A DNA stretch of 8,255 bases from an uncultured Rhodospirillales bacterium (GTDB lineage Bacteria; Pseudomonadota; Alphaproteobacteria; Rhodospirillales; Casp-alpha2), in assembly GCA_938074585.1 (NCBI GenBank), contig CALJEW010000055.1:1-8255 (forward strand), in the 5' to 3' direction. The translations under genes and the position numbers were made by a program. Shown here piece after piece: positions 1-6,485 of the stretch. Numbering within the stretch: the stretch's first letter is position 1; every line of letters starts with the position of its first letter. The notes beneath the pieces were generated by a model. That model had not been told where the DNA came from. It ran no database searches and saw only the letters and a program-made list of their open reading frames with translations.

Positions 1-109
1 CCAACAAAGATCTTTAATACTTATAGGAAAACGGCAAATAAGATGTTGTTGTCTTGGACAATTCTGGCGATGACTAAAGGATAAGCCTCATCTAAAAGGC
101 TCAAAGAAA
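1..109. other. Non-coding or decayed sequence upstream of the ABC remnant
   Basis: All three + strand frames are closed here: stops at 71-73 (frame of the downstream ABC remnant), 82-84 and 15-17. The translated pieces do not resemble the Q-loop or signature region expected upstream of an ABC Walker B segment. I see no clear promoter. The simplest reading is decayed or rearranged DNA between a lost 5' part of the ABC gene and its surviving 3' end, but the window edge prevents a firm statement. Confidence 0.4.
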
Positions 110-409
110 TTGAATTCCAGCCTTTATAAACATATTTTATACAGCGCTATTGTGCGCGCCTTTGTCGATAAACCCCGAATTCTGTTGTTTGACGAAGCGA
201 ATGTGGCGATGGATGGGGCTGGTGATGCAAAGCTGCGTGGGTTGTTGGAACGCTTGCGGGGCAGAGTTACAATGATTTTGGTGACGTCGCGGCCACTCAT
301 GATGAATTTATCCGACTTCGTTTATAATATTGTTGATGGTTCCCTTATTCAGCGCGGCGGTGATGCAGGCCAGTTGAGACAACCTTCAAGTCAGGTGGTG
401 CCAACATGA
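110..409 (+). pseudogene. C-terminal remnant of a type I secretion ABC transporter ATPase
   Basis: The open frame from a TTG at 110 gives 99 residues. Recognisable homology starts near residue 14 (AIVRAFVDKPRILLFDEAN), the segment after the ABC signature that holds Walker B (ILLFDEA, catalytic Glu kept). A D-loop-like VAMD and the end of the nucleotide-binding domain (VYNIVDGSLIQRGG) follow. A complete exporter of this family has several hundred residues, with a transmembrane domain, Walker A, Q-loop and LSGGQ signature; none of these is present. The residues where the signature should stand (NSSLYKHILYS) do not match it, and the H-loop His is Ser (ILVTSRP instead of the usual SHRP or THRP). 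An in-frame stop at 71-73 separates it from anything upstream. The TGA overlaps the hlyD-like ATG as ATGA, typical of a T1SS ABC-adaptor pair. I infer a decayed gene. A split or regulatory half-domain is less likely. Confidence 0.6.
393..398 (+). promoter_or_regulatory. Ribosome binding site of the secretion adaptor gene
   Basis: AGGTGG lies 7 nt before the ATG at 406. Together with the ATGA overlap with the preceding frame, it supports 406 as the start of the HlyD-family protein rather than any later ATG, so the long N-terminal extension is probably translated. Confidence 0.6.
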
Positions 410-2214
410 TTAAACTTAAACTTGTTAAAATTGAAGCTCTAGACGAACCTGATTCAAAGGTTGCAGACGCGCGTGACACTTGTATTTTGGAAAAAGAAGC
501 ACCGCGTCCAATACCTGAGGAGCGCATACTAGACTGCAATGATTATGCAGTCCCAAAGTCAGTCCCAAAGCCTGAATTAAAACCAGAATCAAAAAAGCCA
601 AAGGATCTGCCGCAATTAGTTAAAATTGAATCTGTTGACGAACCAGATTTAAAGTTTGCAGATGCGCGTGACACTCGCATTTTGGCAAAAGAAGCACCGC
701 ATCCAGTACCTGAGGAGCGTGGACCAGACTGCAACGATTTTGCAGCCCCAAAGTCAGCCCCAAAGCCTGCTCGTAAATCTGAATTAACACCAAAATCAAA
801 AAAGCCAAAACTTTTGCCACCTCGGTTACGAAACTTGAAGCAAAAAGAGGTGCCCGCCACCCTAGAAACGCCAAAACAAGCGGAACAAGTTGCTCCAATG
901 GCTCCAACTGTGCCATCACAGCCCAAACCTATGCCCAATTCAGTCCCAAAACCAGCTGGAGGCTCTGGATTAATTAGGTGGAAAATGATTGCTATTCCCA
1001 TGGTTATATGTGGGTTTTTGGGATGGGCCCAAATTACCAACGTTGATGAATTCGCAGTTACCTCAGGTAAACTTGTTCCAACGGGCCAAGTGCAAGTCAT
1101 TCAGCACCTTGAAGGGGGCATTATTTCAGAGATTCTGATTGATGAGGGTGAAGTCATCAAAGCTGAACAGGTCTTAATTCGCTTGGACCCAGCGAATGCA
1201 CAAATTGAGCTTAACCAAATGAAATCTCGCCAAGCAGCCCTTACCCTAAAAGCTGAGCGGTTGAGTGCCGTCGAAACCGAACGGGAACCTGATTTCACAA
1301 TTTTTGGCAACGAGTACAAAAATTTGGTCAATGATCAGTATGCGGTATATCAAAGTCAAATTGAGGCGAGTGAAAAACGCAGCGAAGTTGTGGTAGCAGA
1401 AATTGAGCTAAAAAAACAAGAGCTCACTCTTTTTGATGAGCGAGTGGAAACAGCATCGAAAAGAGCAGACTTATTATTAGAAGAGCTGGTTTTGCGAGAA
1501 AGCCTGTACAAAGAAGGGCTGACAACAAAAATAGTATATTTGGGTATTAAGCGTCAGGTTAATGATGCCCGGGTCGAGTTGTCGAATATGGTTGTCGAAC
1601 GTAGGCGAATTAGTGAAAGCTTAGAAGAATCACGAGACATGCTACGTGAACTTGATACCAATGAAAAGGAACAAGCGCTGACCCAAATGGGCGTTGCTAC
1701 CAACGAGCTGGCGCAGGTTAACTCGTTGCTTGATAAGCTTTATGATAGGGTTCGCCGATTGATAATTCTTTCGCCTATTGATGGCATTATTAAAGGGCTG
1801 AAAGTTCATGCCGCGGGGGAGGTGATCTCAGCGGGTGCTATCATTCTAGAAATTGTGCCTTTGAATGAAGAGCTGTTGGTCGAAACGCAGATTACCACCC
1901 GTGACGTAGGCCATGTTAAAATTGGGCAACTGGCTACCATTAAAGTGACAGCCTATGATTATCAACGCTATGGTAGTATATCTGGCCAACTGAAAGAGAT
2001 ATCTACATCAACTTTTTTAGATGAGCAAGGCGATCTTTATTATAAAGGTGTCATTTCGATGGATCGGGATTACGTTGGCAATGATCCACAAGTGAACAAG
2101 GTTTTACCGGGCATGACAGTTCAAGCCGATATCAAAACTGGGCGCAAAACACTTCTTGAATATTTACTGAAACCTATTGTTAGCTCCATTAAAAACGGAT
2201 TCCGCGAACGTTAA
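406..2214 (+). CDS. Type I secretion periplasmic adaptor (HlyD/LapC/AprE family) with long repeated N-terminus
   Basis: Membrane fusion protein linking an inner-membrane ABC exporter to a TolC-like outer-membrane channel in one-step export of unfolded proteins. The protein has 602 residues; family members are usually about 430-480. Residues 1-190 are a cytoplasmic, Lys/Pro/Glu-rich, probably disordered extension holding two tandem 65-69-residue repeats (6-70 and 71-139). One membrane helix lies at about 194-211. The first half of the barrel/lipoyl-like domain is at 235-261 (LEGGIISEILIDEGE), a long alpha-helical hairpin at about 262-450, and the second lipoyl half at 455-485 (SPIDGIIKGLKV). 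The beta-barrel and the family's conserved C-terminus follow (TLLEYLLKPI near the end, final FRER). The ATG overlaps the ABC remnant (ATGA) and has an AGGTGG site, so both were one operon. The core looks intact and functional, but its cognate ATPase is eroded here, so it may be orphaned or use an ABC protein encoded elsewhere. The substrate is unknown. Confidence 0.9.
   Translation: MIKLKLVKIEALDEPDSKVADARDTCILEKEAPRPIPEERILDCNDYAVPKSVPKPELKPESKKPKDLPQLVKIESVDEPDLKFADARDTRILAKEAPHPVPEERGPDCNDFAAPKSAPKPARKSELTPKSKKPKLLPPRLRNLKQKEVPATLETPKQAEQVAPMAPTVPSQPKPMPNSVPKPAGGSGLIRWKMIAIPMVICGFLGWAQITNVDEFAVTSGKLVPTGQVQVIQHLEGGIISEILIDEGEVIKAEQVLIRLDPANAQIELNQMKSRQAALTLKAERLSAVETEREPDFTIFGNEYKNLVNDQYAVYQSQIEASEKRSEVVVAEIELKKQELTLFDERVETASKRADLLLEELVLRESLYKEGLTTKIVYLGIKRQVNDARVELSNMVVERRRISESLEESRDMLRELDTNEKEQALTQMGVATNELAQVNSLLDKLYDRVRRLIILSPIDGIIKGLKVHAAGEVISAGAIILEIVPLNEELLVETQITTRDVGHVKIGQLATIKVTAYDYQRYGSISGQLKEISTSTFLDEQGDLYYKGVISMDRDYVGNDPQVNKVLPGMTVQADIKTGRKTLLEYLLKPIVSSIKNGFRER
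421..822 (+). repeat. Tandem in-frame duplication, about 195-nt unit, in the adaptor gene
   Basis: Unit 1 is 421-615 and unit 2 is 616-822; unit 2 has an extra 12 nt (residues ARKS). By hand count the aligned parts match at about 164 of 195 bases and 47 of 65 residues. Both copies start LVKIE, share DEPD, ADARDT, KEAP, PEER and DCND(Y/F)A, and end in PKSVPKP or PKSAPKP followed by SKKPK. Many differences change amino acids, suggesting a fairly recent duplication under loose sequence constraint. Confidence 0.9.
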
Positions 2215-2658
2215 TCAGGTTCTCGTTCTCTGATATATAGCGATTGCGCCGTCGATAATTCGTCTGGTTTCTGACCATAACTTAAGTTTTGTGATTTCGT
2301 ACCTTGAAAACCATTTAGCATCCATTGCATCACTACCGGCTTTTAAGGTGCCACCGGTTACAATGACGCAGGCATCAATTAGGGTGTAGTGGTATTGGGG
2401 CCGTCCGTTGGGGTCACGATTGATGGAATCAACGACATCAATAATTTCTAAAACTTGAACATCTAACCCAGTTTCTTCTTTAACTTCACGAATAAGCCCT
2501 TCTTTTACAGTCTCTCCTAAATCCTGAGCGCCCCCAGGCAAGCTCCATGCGCCCATACGGGGGGGCTTCCCTCTTTTTATCAACACGACCCCTTTGGGGC
2601 CAACGATCACAGCCCCAAGGCCGACAATGGGGCGTTTTGGATATTCACGGTCTGTCAT
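2215..2658 (-). CDS. Nudix hydrolase
   Basis: A 147-residue cytoplasmic Nudix-fold hydrolase that would cleave a nucleoside diphosphate linked to another moiety, using divalent metal. The Nudix box is complete at residues 43-65: Gly43, then Glu49 seven residues into the motif, REVKEETGL at 57-65, i.e. Gx5Ex7REUxEExGU. The preceding GAWSLPGG is the usual lead-in of MutT-like and ADP-ribose-pyrophosphatase-like members. The length is normal for a single-domain member. Substrate cannot be read from the sequence; ADP-ribose, sugar nucleotides or damaged dNTPs are all possible. It is convergent with the secretion adaptor, and its TGA directly abuts that gene's TAA. It diverges from the DUF502 gene across about 113 bp. 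The Shine-Dalgarno match is weak (AAAGG some 11 nt or more before the ATG). I give no gene symbol because the family is broad. Confidence 0.88.
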   Translation of the reverse strand: MTDREYPKRPIVGLGAVIVGPKGVVLIKRGKPPRMGAWSLPGGAQDLGETVKEGLIREVKEETGLDVQVLEIIDVVDSINRDPNGRPQYHYTLIDACVIVTGGTLKAGSDAMDAKWFSRYEITKLKLWSETRRIIDGAIAIYQRTRT

Positions 2659-2692
2659 GTTTAGGAACTGCCTTTACTCATACGGTGGCGGT

Positions 2693-2722
2693 TTGTATTA
2701 TTTGTCAGATAAATAATATTAT
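2693..2722 (+). promoter_or_regulatory. Possible sigma70 promoter of the DUF502 gene
   Basis: TTGTAT at 2693-2698, an 18-nt spacer, then TATTAT at 2717-2722 in a very A/T-rich stretch between the divergent Nudix and DUF502 genes. A start near 2730 would give a leader of about 40 nt. A/T-rich DNA offers several alternative boxes, for example TATATT at 2720-2725, so this exact pairing is tentative. I could not pick out a convincing promoter for the Nudix gene on the other strand. Confidence 0.25.
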
Positions 2723-2771
2723 ATTTTAGGGCTGAATAGAAAAGCCAATTTCTTTTGTACGAACCACACAG

Positions 2772-3644
2772 ATGGAAAATATGGAAACCCCCCCCCGCGA
2801 TCCGAAGACTATGTCTCGCTCAGCTGAAGATGTTGATGCTGAAACCCAAGCGGGGCAAAAAACACAACACAGGCTCGGGTTTGGGCAACGTGTACGGGCA
2901 TATTTCCTCACAGGAATTTTGATTACTGCACCGCTTTTTATTACAGGCTATTTGGCGTGGTTATTTATTGGTTTTGTCGACGCAAAAGTAACCCCACTTT
3001 TACCCGAGCAATATAATCCTGAAAGCTATTTGCCTTTTGGTGTGCCAGGGCTAGGTTTGATTATTCTTTTTGTTTTTCTGACTATTGTTGGGGCCGTGAC
3101 GGCGGGATTTTTTGGCAAACTTTGGCTTCGCTTTACGGAACGTCTTCTTAACCGAATGCCGGTTGTGCGTAATATTTATAGTGCGGTTAAACAAATTTTA
3201 GAAACTGTTTTAGCTCAGCAATCTAGTGCTTTTCGTGAAGCTGTTCTGGTTGAATACCCACGCCGGGGATTGTGGGCGATTGCTTTCATTACGGGCCGTA
3301 CAGAAGGCGAGGTTCAAAACGTTACAGAAGAAGAGTGCATAAACATTTTCTTACCAACAACGCCAAATCCAACGTCTGGGTTTTTGTTGTTCGTTCCAAA
3401 AAAAGATTTAATTTCACTCAGTATGAGCACCGAAGAAGCCATTAAAATGGTAATTTCAGGGGGGATTATTACGCCACCTGATTTGCGTACGCAAAAACAA
3501 AAAAACACAATCATGACCTCGGCCCATGTTTATGAAAATCTTGAGGTGTTGCGTGAAGCTGATCGAGTACCGATTCTTATTCAAAAAGATCAGCGTCCAA
3601 ATGATAGGCAAGATGTTGTAAATAAAGGGACCGAAGATTGTTAA
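2772..3644 (+). CDS. DUF502 family integral membrane protein
   Basis: A 290-residue inner-membrane protein of the DUF502 family, whose molecular role is not established. After a polar N-terminus of about 40 residues come a first helix (about 43-69, AYFLTGILITAPLFITGYLA), a loop with the family-typical YNPESYLPFGVPGLG (81-95), and a second helix (about 94-115). A soluble C-terminal domain follows with the conserved segments RMPVVRNIYSAVKQ (128-141), VLVEYPRRG, TTPNPTSGFLLFVP and IKMVISGG. Length is slightly above the usual because of the N- and C-terminal tails. The start is uncertain: in-frame ATGs lie at 2772, 2781 and 2811, none with a good Shine-Dalgarno, and a nine-C run at 2788-2796 sits between the first two and the third. 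It is convergent with recG. From memory, a DUF502 gene next to recG recurs in alphaproteobacteria, but a shared function is only inferred. Confidence 0.88.
   Translation: MENMETPPRDPKTMSRSAEDVDAETQAGQKTQHRLGFGQRVRAYFLTGILITAPLFITGYLAWLFIGFVDAKVTPLLPEQYNPESYLPFGVPGLGLIILFVFLTIVGAVTAGFFGKLWLRFTERLLNRMPVVRNIYSAVKQILETVLAQQSSAFREAVLVEYPRRGLWAIAFITGRTEGEVQNVTEEECINIFLPTTPNPTSGFLLFVPKKDLISLSMSTEEAIKMVISGGIITPPDLRTQKQKNTIMTSAHVYENLEVLREADRVPILIQKDQRPNDRQDVVNKGTEDC
2788..2796 (+). repeat. Homopolymer run of nine C
   Basis: C9 spans Thr6 to Arg9 of the DUF502 protein if translation starts at 2772 or 2781. Slippage of one base would frameshift the whole protein; if translation starts at 2811 the run is in the leader instead. 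It is the longest G/C homopolymer I noticed in the window. The next are G7 at about 2559-2565 and G6 near 3459. Confidence 0.9.
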
Positions 3645-3659
3645 GGGCAGGGCCCTTAA
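3641..3659. terminator. GC-core hairpin overlapping the DUF502 stop codon, possible terminator
   Basis: TTAAGGGC-AGG-GCCCTTAA is a perfect 8-bp inverted repeat with a 3-nt loop. Its first arm includes the TAA stop. Neither strand has a U-run directly after it, so it is not a canonical intrinsic terminator. It could act with the A/T-rich hairpin about 20 nt downstream, or protect the 3' end of the mRNA. Confidence 0.4.
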
Positions 3660-4047
3660 AAACAATTAAGAATAAATTTTTGAAATTTGGTCCTGTAAAT
3701 TTCATTTTTAAAACGTAGCTGAATATTGTTGGCTGAATTAGAACCTGTTGTGGGTTTATCAATGTTAAGGTCATAGTAAAATGAGCAGTTTTTATATAGC
3801 CATTTTTCTATGCGTTGGCTGTCGCCTGTGTAGTTATACTGAATATTATATCTAAATTGTGAGAAATCAGTTATTTTTTTAGTTAATCATGGAGGGGATG
3901 GTTGTTGTCCGTCACTCTACTTGCTTCCCCCATCGTTAGTTGTTAATTTGTAACAATGTAATAATACTAAAATTAGCGGAGTGTGTGTTGGCCAGTTTGA
4001 ATAAAATTCAGCCTCGAGACAAAGTTTAAGGTTAAAGAAGATTACGT
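3645..4047. other. Convergent intergenic region without a recognisable gene
   Basis: About 400 bp of A/T-rich DNA between the 3' ends of the DUF502 gene and recG. It holds the two hairpins listed separately. It has only very short frames: a 24-codon hydrophobic one from ATG 3781 and a 12-codon one from ATG 3898 that touches GGAGGGG with no spacing. I do not consider either supported. No tRNA-like fold is seen. A promoter-like pair (TTGTTA 3940-3945, TAATAC 3962-3967) points toward the recG 3' end. No clear terminator for recG was found. Confidence 0.6.
3681..3709 (+). terminator. A/T-rich hairpin followed by T5, possible intrinsic terminator of the DUF502 gene
   Basis: TGAAATTT at 3681-3688 and AAATTTCA at 3697-3704 form a perfect 8-bp inverted repeat around an 8-nt loop, followed at once by TTTTT (3705-3709). 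The geometry fits Rho-independent termination of + strand transcripts, but the stem has only one G-C pair and would be weak. Confidence 0.35.
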
Positions 4048-6129
4048 TTATCCTGATCGTAGGTTGAGAACTGCAGAATCACAGTTGAACAAATATAATA
4101 GTGTACGAATGGCTTGCCCGCGCTCGCTTTCTAAATGAGGATCGCGCTGAAGAAAAAGGGCTGCATCGTCGCGTGCTATGGCTAAAAGTTCGCTGTGGGA
4201 GGTTAAATCAGCCATTCTAAATTCAGCTATTCCGCTTTGTCGTGTCCCTAATAATTCGCCTGCACCGCGTAATTTTAAGTCTTCTTCCGCAATGACAAAC
4301 CCGTCTTCCGTTTCGCGCATAATTTTAAGCCGGGCTTTAGCTGTTTCACTCAGGGGTTGAGCGTAGAGTAACAAACAATTCGATTCAGCGTCTCCCCGTC
4401 CGATACGACCCCGAAGTTGGTGTAATTGGGCCAAGCCAAAGCGCTCGGCATGTTCGATCACCATGACCGTCGCGTCGGGAACATCTACACCCACTTCAAT
4501 AACCGTTGTTGCCACCAAAACTTTAACGTCACCGTTGATAAACGCCACCATTGCTGCATCTTTTTCGGCTGCCTTCATGCGGCCATGGATCAAGCCCACT
4601 TGTGATCCAAAAACTTGCGACAAATGCACGTGGCGGTCTTCGGCGGCAGCTAAATCAAACTTTTCGGATTCTTCAACCAACGGACAAACCCAAAAGACTT
4701 TGGCTCCTTGTTGCAATGAACGCCCAATCCCTTGCACAACATCATCCATGCGCTGGATGTTCAAAACTCGAGTGTCGATAGGCTTGCGGCCGATCGGTTT
4801 TTCCATTAACCGCGATACATCCATATCACCATAAGCGGTTAACATCAGCGTTCGTGGGATTGGAGTTGCTGTCATCACCAACACATCAACACCGGTACCC
4901 TTAGCTGCCAACTGTAAGCGCTGGTGAACCCCGAAGCGGTGCTGCTCGTCAATAACGGCAAAGCCTAAATTATTGAAAGAAATACCGTTTTGGAAGAGCG
5001 CATGGGTGCCAATGGCTATTTTCGCTTCGCCGGATGCTAATTTATCAAGAATTAATTGGCGCGGTTTTCCCTTGTCGCGACCCGTTAATGCAACAACCTC
5101 AATCCCGACCTTTTCAGCTAAAGGGGCAATGGTCGCCAAATGTTGGCGGGCTAATACTTCCGTGGGGGCCATCAAAACAGTTTGGCATCCCGCTTCAATA
5201 GCTGTTGCCATGGCAAGCAATGCAACCACTGTTTTTCCGCTTCCAACGTCACCTTGAAGCAATCGAAGCATGCGGGTTTCTGACCTCATATCGGCTGAGA
5301 TTTCGGCCAATGCAATTGTTTGGGCATTGGTAAGTTGGAACGGTAAATGCAATGAAATAGACTTATATAAGTGCCCGTTGCCTAAATACGCGCGGCCCTT
5401 AATATTTTTCATCTCGCGCCGCATGATTGCCAGTGCCAATTGATTAGCCAACAATTCATCATAAGCTAGCCGGGTGCGGGCATCTGAATTGTGGGCTAAA
5501 TCTTCTTCTGATTTGGGGTTGTGGGCGGTAATGAGAGCCGGTTTCCACTCAAGCCACTTTTCCCGTGCCATCAACGATGGATCAATCCATTCTGTTAAAT
5601 CTGGCACTTGATCAAGTGCTCCATTTACCGCTTTGGTTATGGTTTTTAGGTTTAATCCAGCGGTTAAGGGATATACTGCTTCAACGGCTTTGAGTTGGTC
5701 AATTTCAGCCAATGTTCCAATGTGGTCCGGGTGGGTCATTTGCAAGCCGTTGCCAAAGGTCTCTAGTTTTCCGCTAATCACCCGTATTTCGTTTACTGGT
5801 AGATTTTTTTGTAGATAATCTTCGTGGGCATTAAAGAACACTAAATCAATTTTACCGTTATCATCGCCACAGGTCACTTTATAGGGCATGCGGCGGTTGG
5901 CGGGTTTTTTATGGGCAAGCACTGTCACGGTCAGGGTGGCTATAACGCCGGGTTGGGCGTCTGCAATGTTGGGCGCATATCGGCGATCATTCAGGGCAAA
6001 CGGCAGATGCCAACATAAATCAACGATTTGGGAGCCTGCAATTTTTTCAATCAAAGTGGTAATGCGCGGCCCTACACCTTTTAAGGATGTGATCGGTTTA
6101 AAAAGTGAAAAAAGAATTTCTGGGCGCAT
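4048..6129 (-). CDS. recG: ATP-dependent DNA helicase RecG
   Basis: A superfamily-2 double-strand DNA translocase that reverses stalled forks and migrates Holliday junctions in recombination repair. With the ATG at 6129 the protein has 693 residues, the usual length. Order of parts: N-terminal helical region with the family-like MRPEILFSLFKPITSLKGVG; wedge/OB domain (about 60-150, GKIDLVFF); Walker A GDVGSGKT (293-300); DEQH box (394-397); TATPIPRTL (from 420); QLRGRIGRG (571-579), then the TRG region (RGAGELLGTRQSG); and the conserved end (LLYLFN, final LRSG). The frame stays open upstream to 6249, but those 40 residues are not RecG-like and would run through the promoter region into the sdhE start, so I reject them. 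The Shine-Dalgarno match is poor (GGA a few nt before ATG). It is divergent from sdhE-mfd. All key helicase motifs appear intact. Confidence 0.97.
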   Translation of the reverse strand: MRPEILFSLFKPITSLKGVGPRITTLIEKIAGSQIVDLCWHLPFALNDRRYAPNIADAQPGVIATLTVTVLAHKKPANRRMPYKVTCGDDNGKIDLVFFNAHEDYLQKNLPVNEIRVISGKLETFGNGLQMTHPDHIGTLAEIDQLKAVEAVYPLTAGLNLKTITKAVNGALDQVPDLTEWIDPSLMAREKWLEWKPALITAHNPKSEEDLAHNSDARTRLAYDELLANQLALAIMRREMKNIKGRAYLGNGHLYKSISLHLPFQLTNAQTIALAEISADMRSETRMLRLLQGDVGSGKTVVALLAMATAIEAGCQTVLMAPTEVLARQHLATIAPLAEKVGIEVVALTGRDKGKPRQLILDKLASGEAKIAIGTHALFQNGISFNNLGFAVIDEQHRFGVHQRLQLAAKGTGVDVLVMTATPIPRTLMLTAYGDMDVSRLMEKPIGRKPIDTRVLNIQRMDDVVQGIGRSLQQGAKVFWVCPLVEESEKFDLAAAEDRHVHLSQVFGSQVGLIHGRMKAAEKDAAMVAFINGDVKVLVATTVIEVGVDVPDATVMVIEHAERFGLAQLHQLRGRIGRGDAESNCLLLYAQPLSETAKARLKIMRETEDGFVIAEEDLKLRGAGELLGTRQSGIAEFRMADLTSHSELLAIARDDAALFLQRDPHLESERGQAIRTLLYLFNCDSAVLNLRSG

Positions 6130-6143
6130 GGGATCCGTTGGTG

Positions 6144-6172
6144 CTGACAAGGGGGAGAAAACTGAGTATATC
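6144..6172 (+). promoter_or_regulatory. Possible sigma70 promoter of sdhE-mfd
   Basis: CTGACA (6144-6149), a 17-nt spacer, and TATATC (6167-6172). This gives a start near 6179 and a leader of about 45 nt before the sdhE ATG. Spacing is optimal and the -35 has five of six consensus bases. It overlaps the reverse promoter proposed for recG. Confidence 0.45.
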
Positions 6173-6194
6173 CTAGAGCGACTAATACCCGCAA
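6165..6194 (-). promoter_or_regulatory. Possible sigma70 promoter of recG
   Basis: On the - strand, TTGCGG (6194-6189), an 18-nt spacer, and TATACT (6170-6165). A start near 6158 leaves a leader of roughly 30 nt before the ATG at 6129. The -10 box overlaps that of the forward promoter for sdhE. The -10 is a good match and the -35 moderate. Confidence 0.4.
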
Positions 6195-6223
6195 CAACAC
6201 ATATTTGATGAGATATATATAAA

Positions 6224-6475
6224 ATGGATGCCCGGCGTAAAAAACTCATATTTCAAAGCCAACATTGCGGCTTTAAAGAGAACGATATTTTGTTAGGTCA
6301 ATTTGCCCTTGATCATATTAAAGAGATGTCTGATCAGCAGTTAGATTTGTTTGAAGCCTTGTTGTTAGAAAACGATCACGATATTTACGGCTGGATCACT
6401 GGCCAACAAAAACTAGCACCTCACGTTGACCATGACGTTATGTTAGCCCTTATTACATTTAAAAATGCAAGATAA
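6224..6475 (+). CDS. sdhE: Succinate dehydrogenase assembly factor SdhE (YgfY/Sdh5 family)
   Basis: A small (83-residue) cytoplasmic helical protein of the SdhE family, which promotes covalent attachment of FAD to the flavoprotein subunit of succinate dehydrogenase. Family marks: basic RRKKLIF at 4-10, the flavinylation motif region at 14-21 (HCGFKEND), ILLGQFA, then FEALLLENDHDIYGWITG (43-60) and a C-terminal helix. The motif is normally RGxxE; here Gly16 and Glu19 are kept but the Arg is Cys15 (codon TGC at 6266-6268, one transition from CGC). The ATG at 6224 has no strong Shine-Dalgarno. Mfd begins 10 bp after the stop, so the two are likely co-transcribed. The location between recG and mfd is, as I recall, common in alphaproteobacteria, although there is no obvious functional link to repair. 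Confidence 0.92.
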   Translation: MDARRKKLIFQSQHCGFKENDILLGQFALDHIKEMSDQQLDLFEALLLENDHDIYGWITGQQKLAPHVDHDVMLALITFKNAR

Positions 6476-6485
6476 CAGATTAAGT

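Noticed and set aside
543..1100. 185-residue open frame on the - strand inside the adaptor gene
   Set aside because: It is the antisense shadow of the repetitive Lys/Pro-rich coding region; its composition is Gly/Ser/Phe-rich low complexity and matches no family I recognise.
3781..3855. 24-codon hydrophobic frame starting at ATG 3781
   Set aside because: It is too short, has a poorly placed Shine-Dalgarno (AAGG about 11 nt away) and no known relative; it could occur by chance in A/T-rich DNA.
3881..3936. Imperfect G/C hairpin (ATGGAGGGG with CCCCCAT) near a T7 run
   Set aside because: The stem is only about seven pairs with a wobble and a loop of over 30 nt, and the T7 run is on the upstream side for the + strand, so it does not form a terminator.
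4463..5257. Open frames of 76-123 residues on the + strand opposite recG
   Set aside because: They are antisense shadows of the conserved helicase core and have no recognisable domain or start signal.
6130..6249. 40-residue N-terminal extension of RecG from ATG 6249
   Set aside because: It is not RecG-like, overlaps the sdhE start on the other strand and would cover the divergent promoters. The ATG at 6129 gives the usual 693 residues and the expected MRPEIL start.
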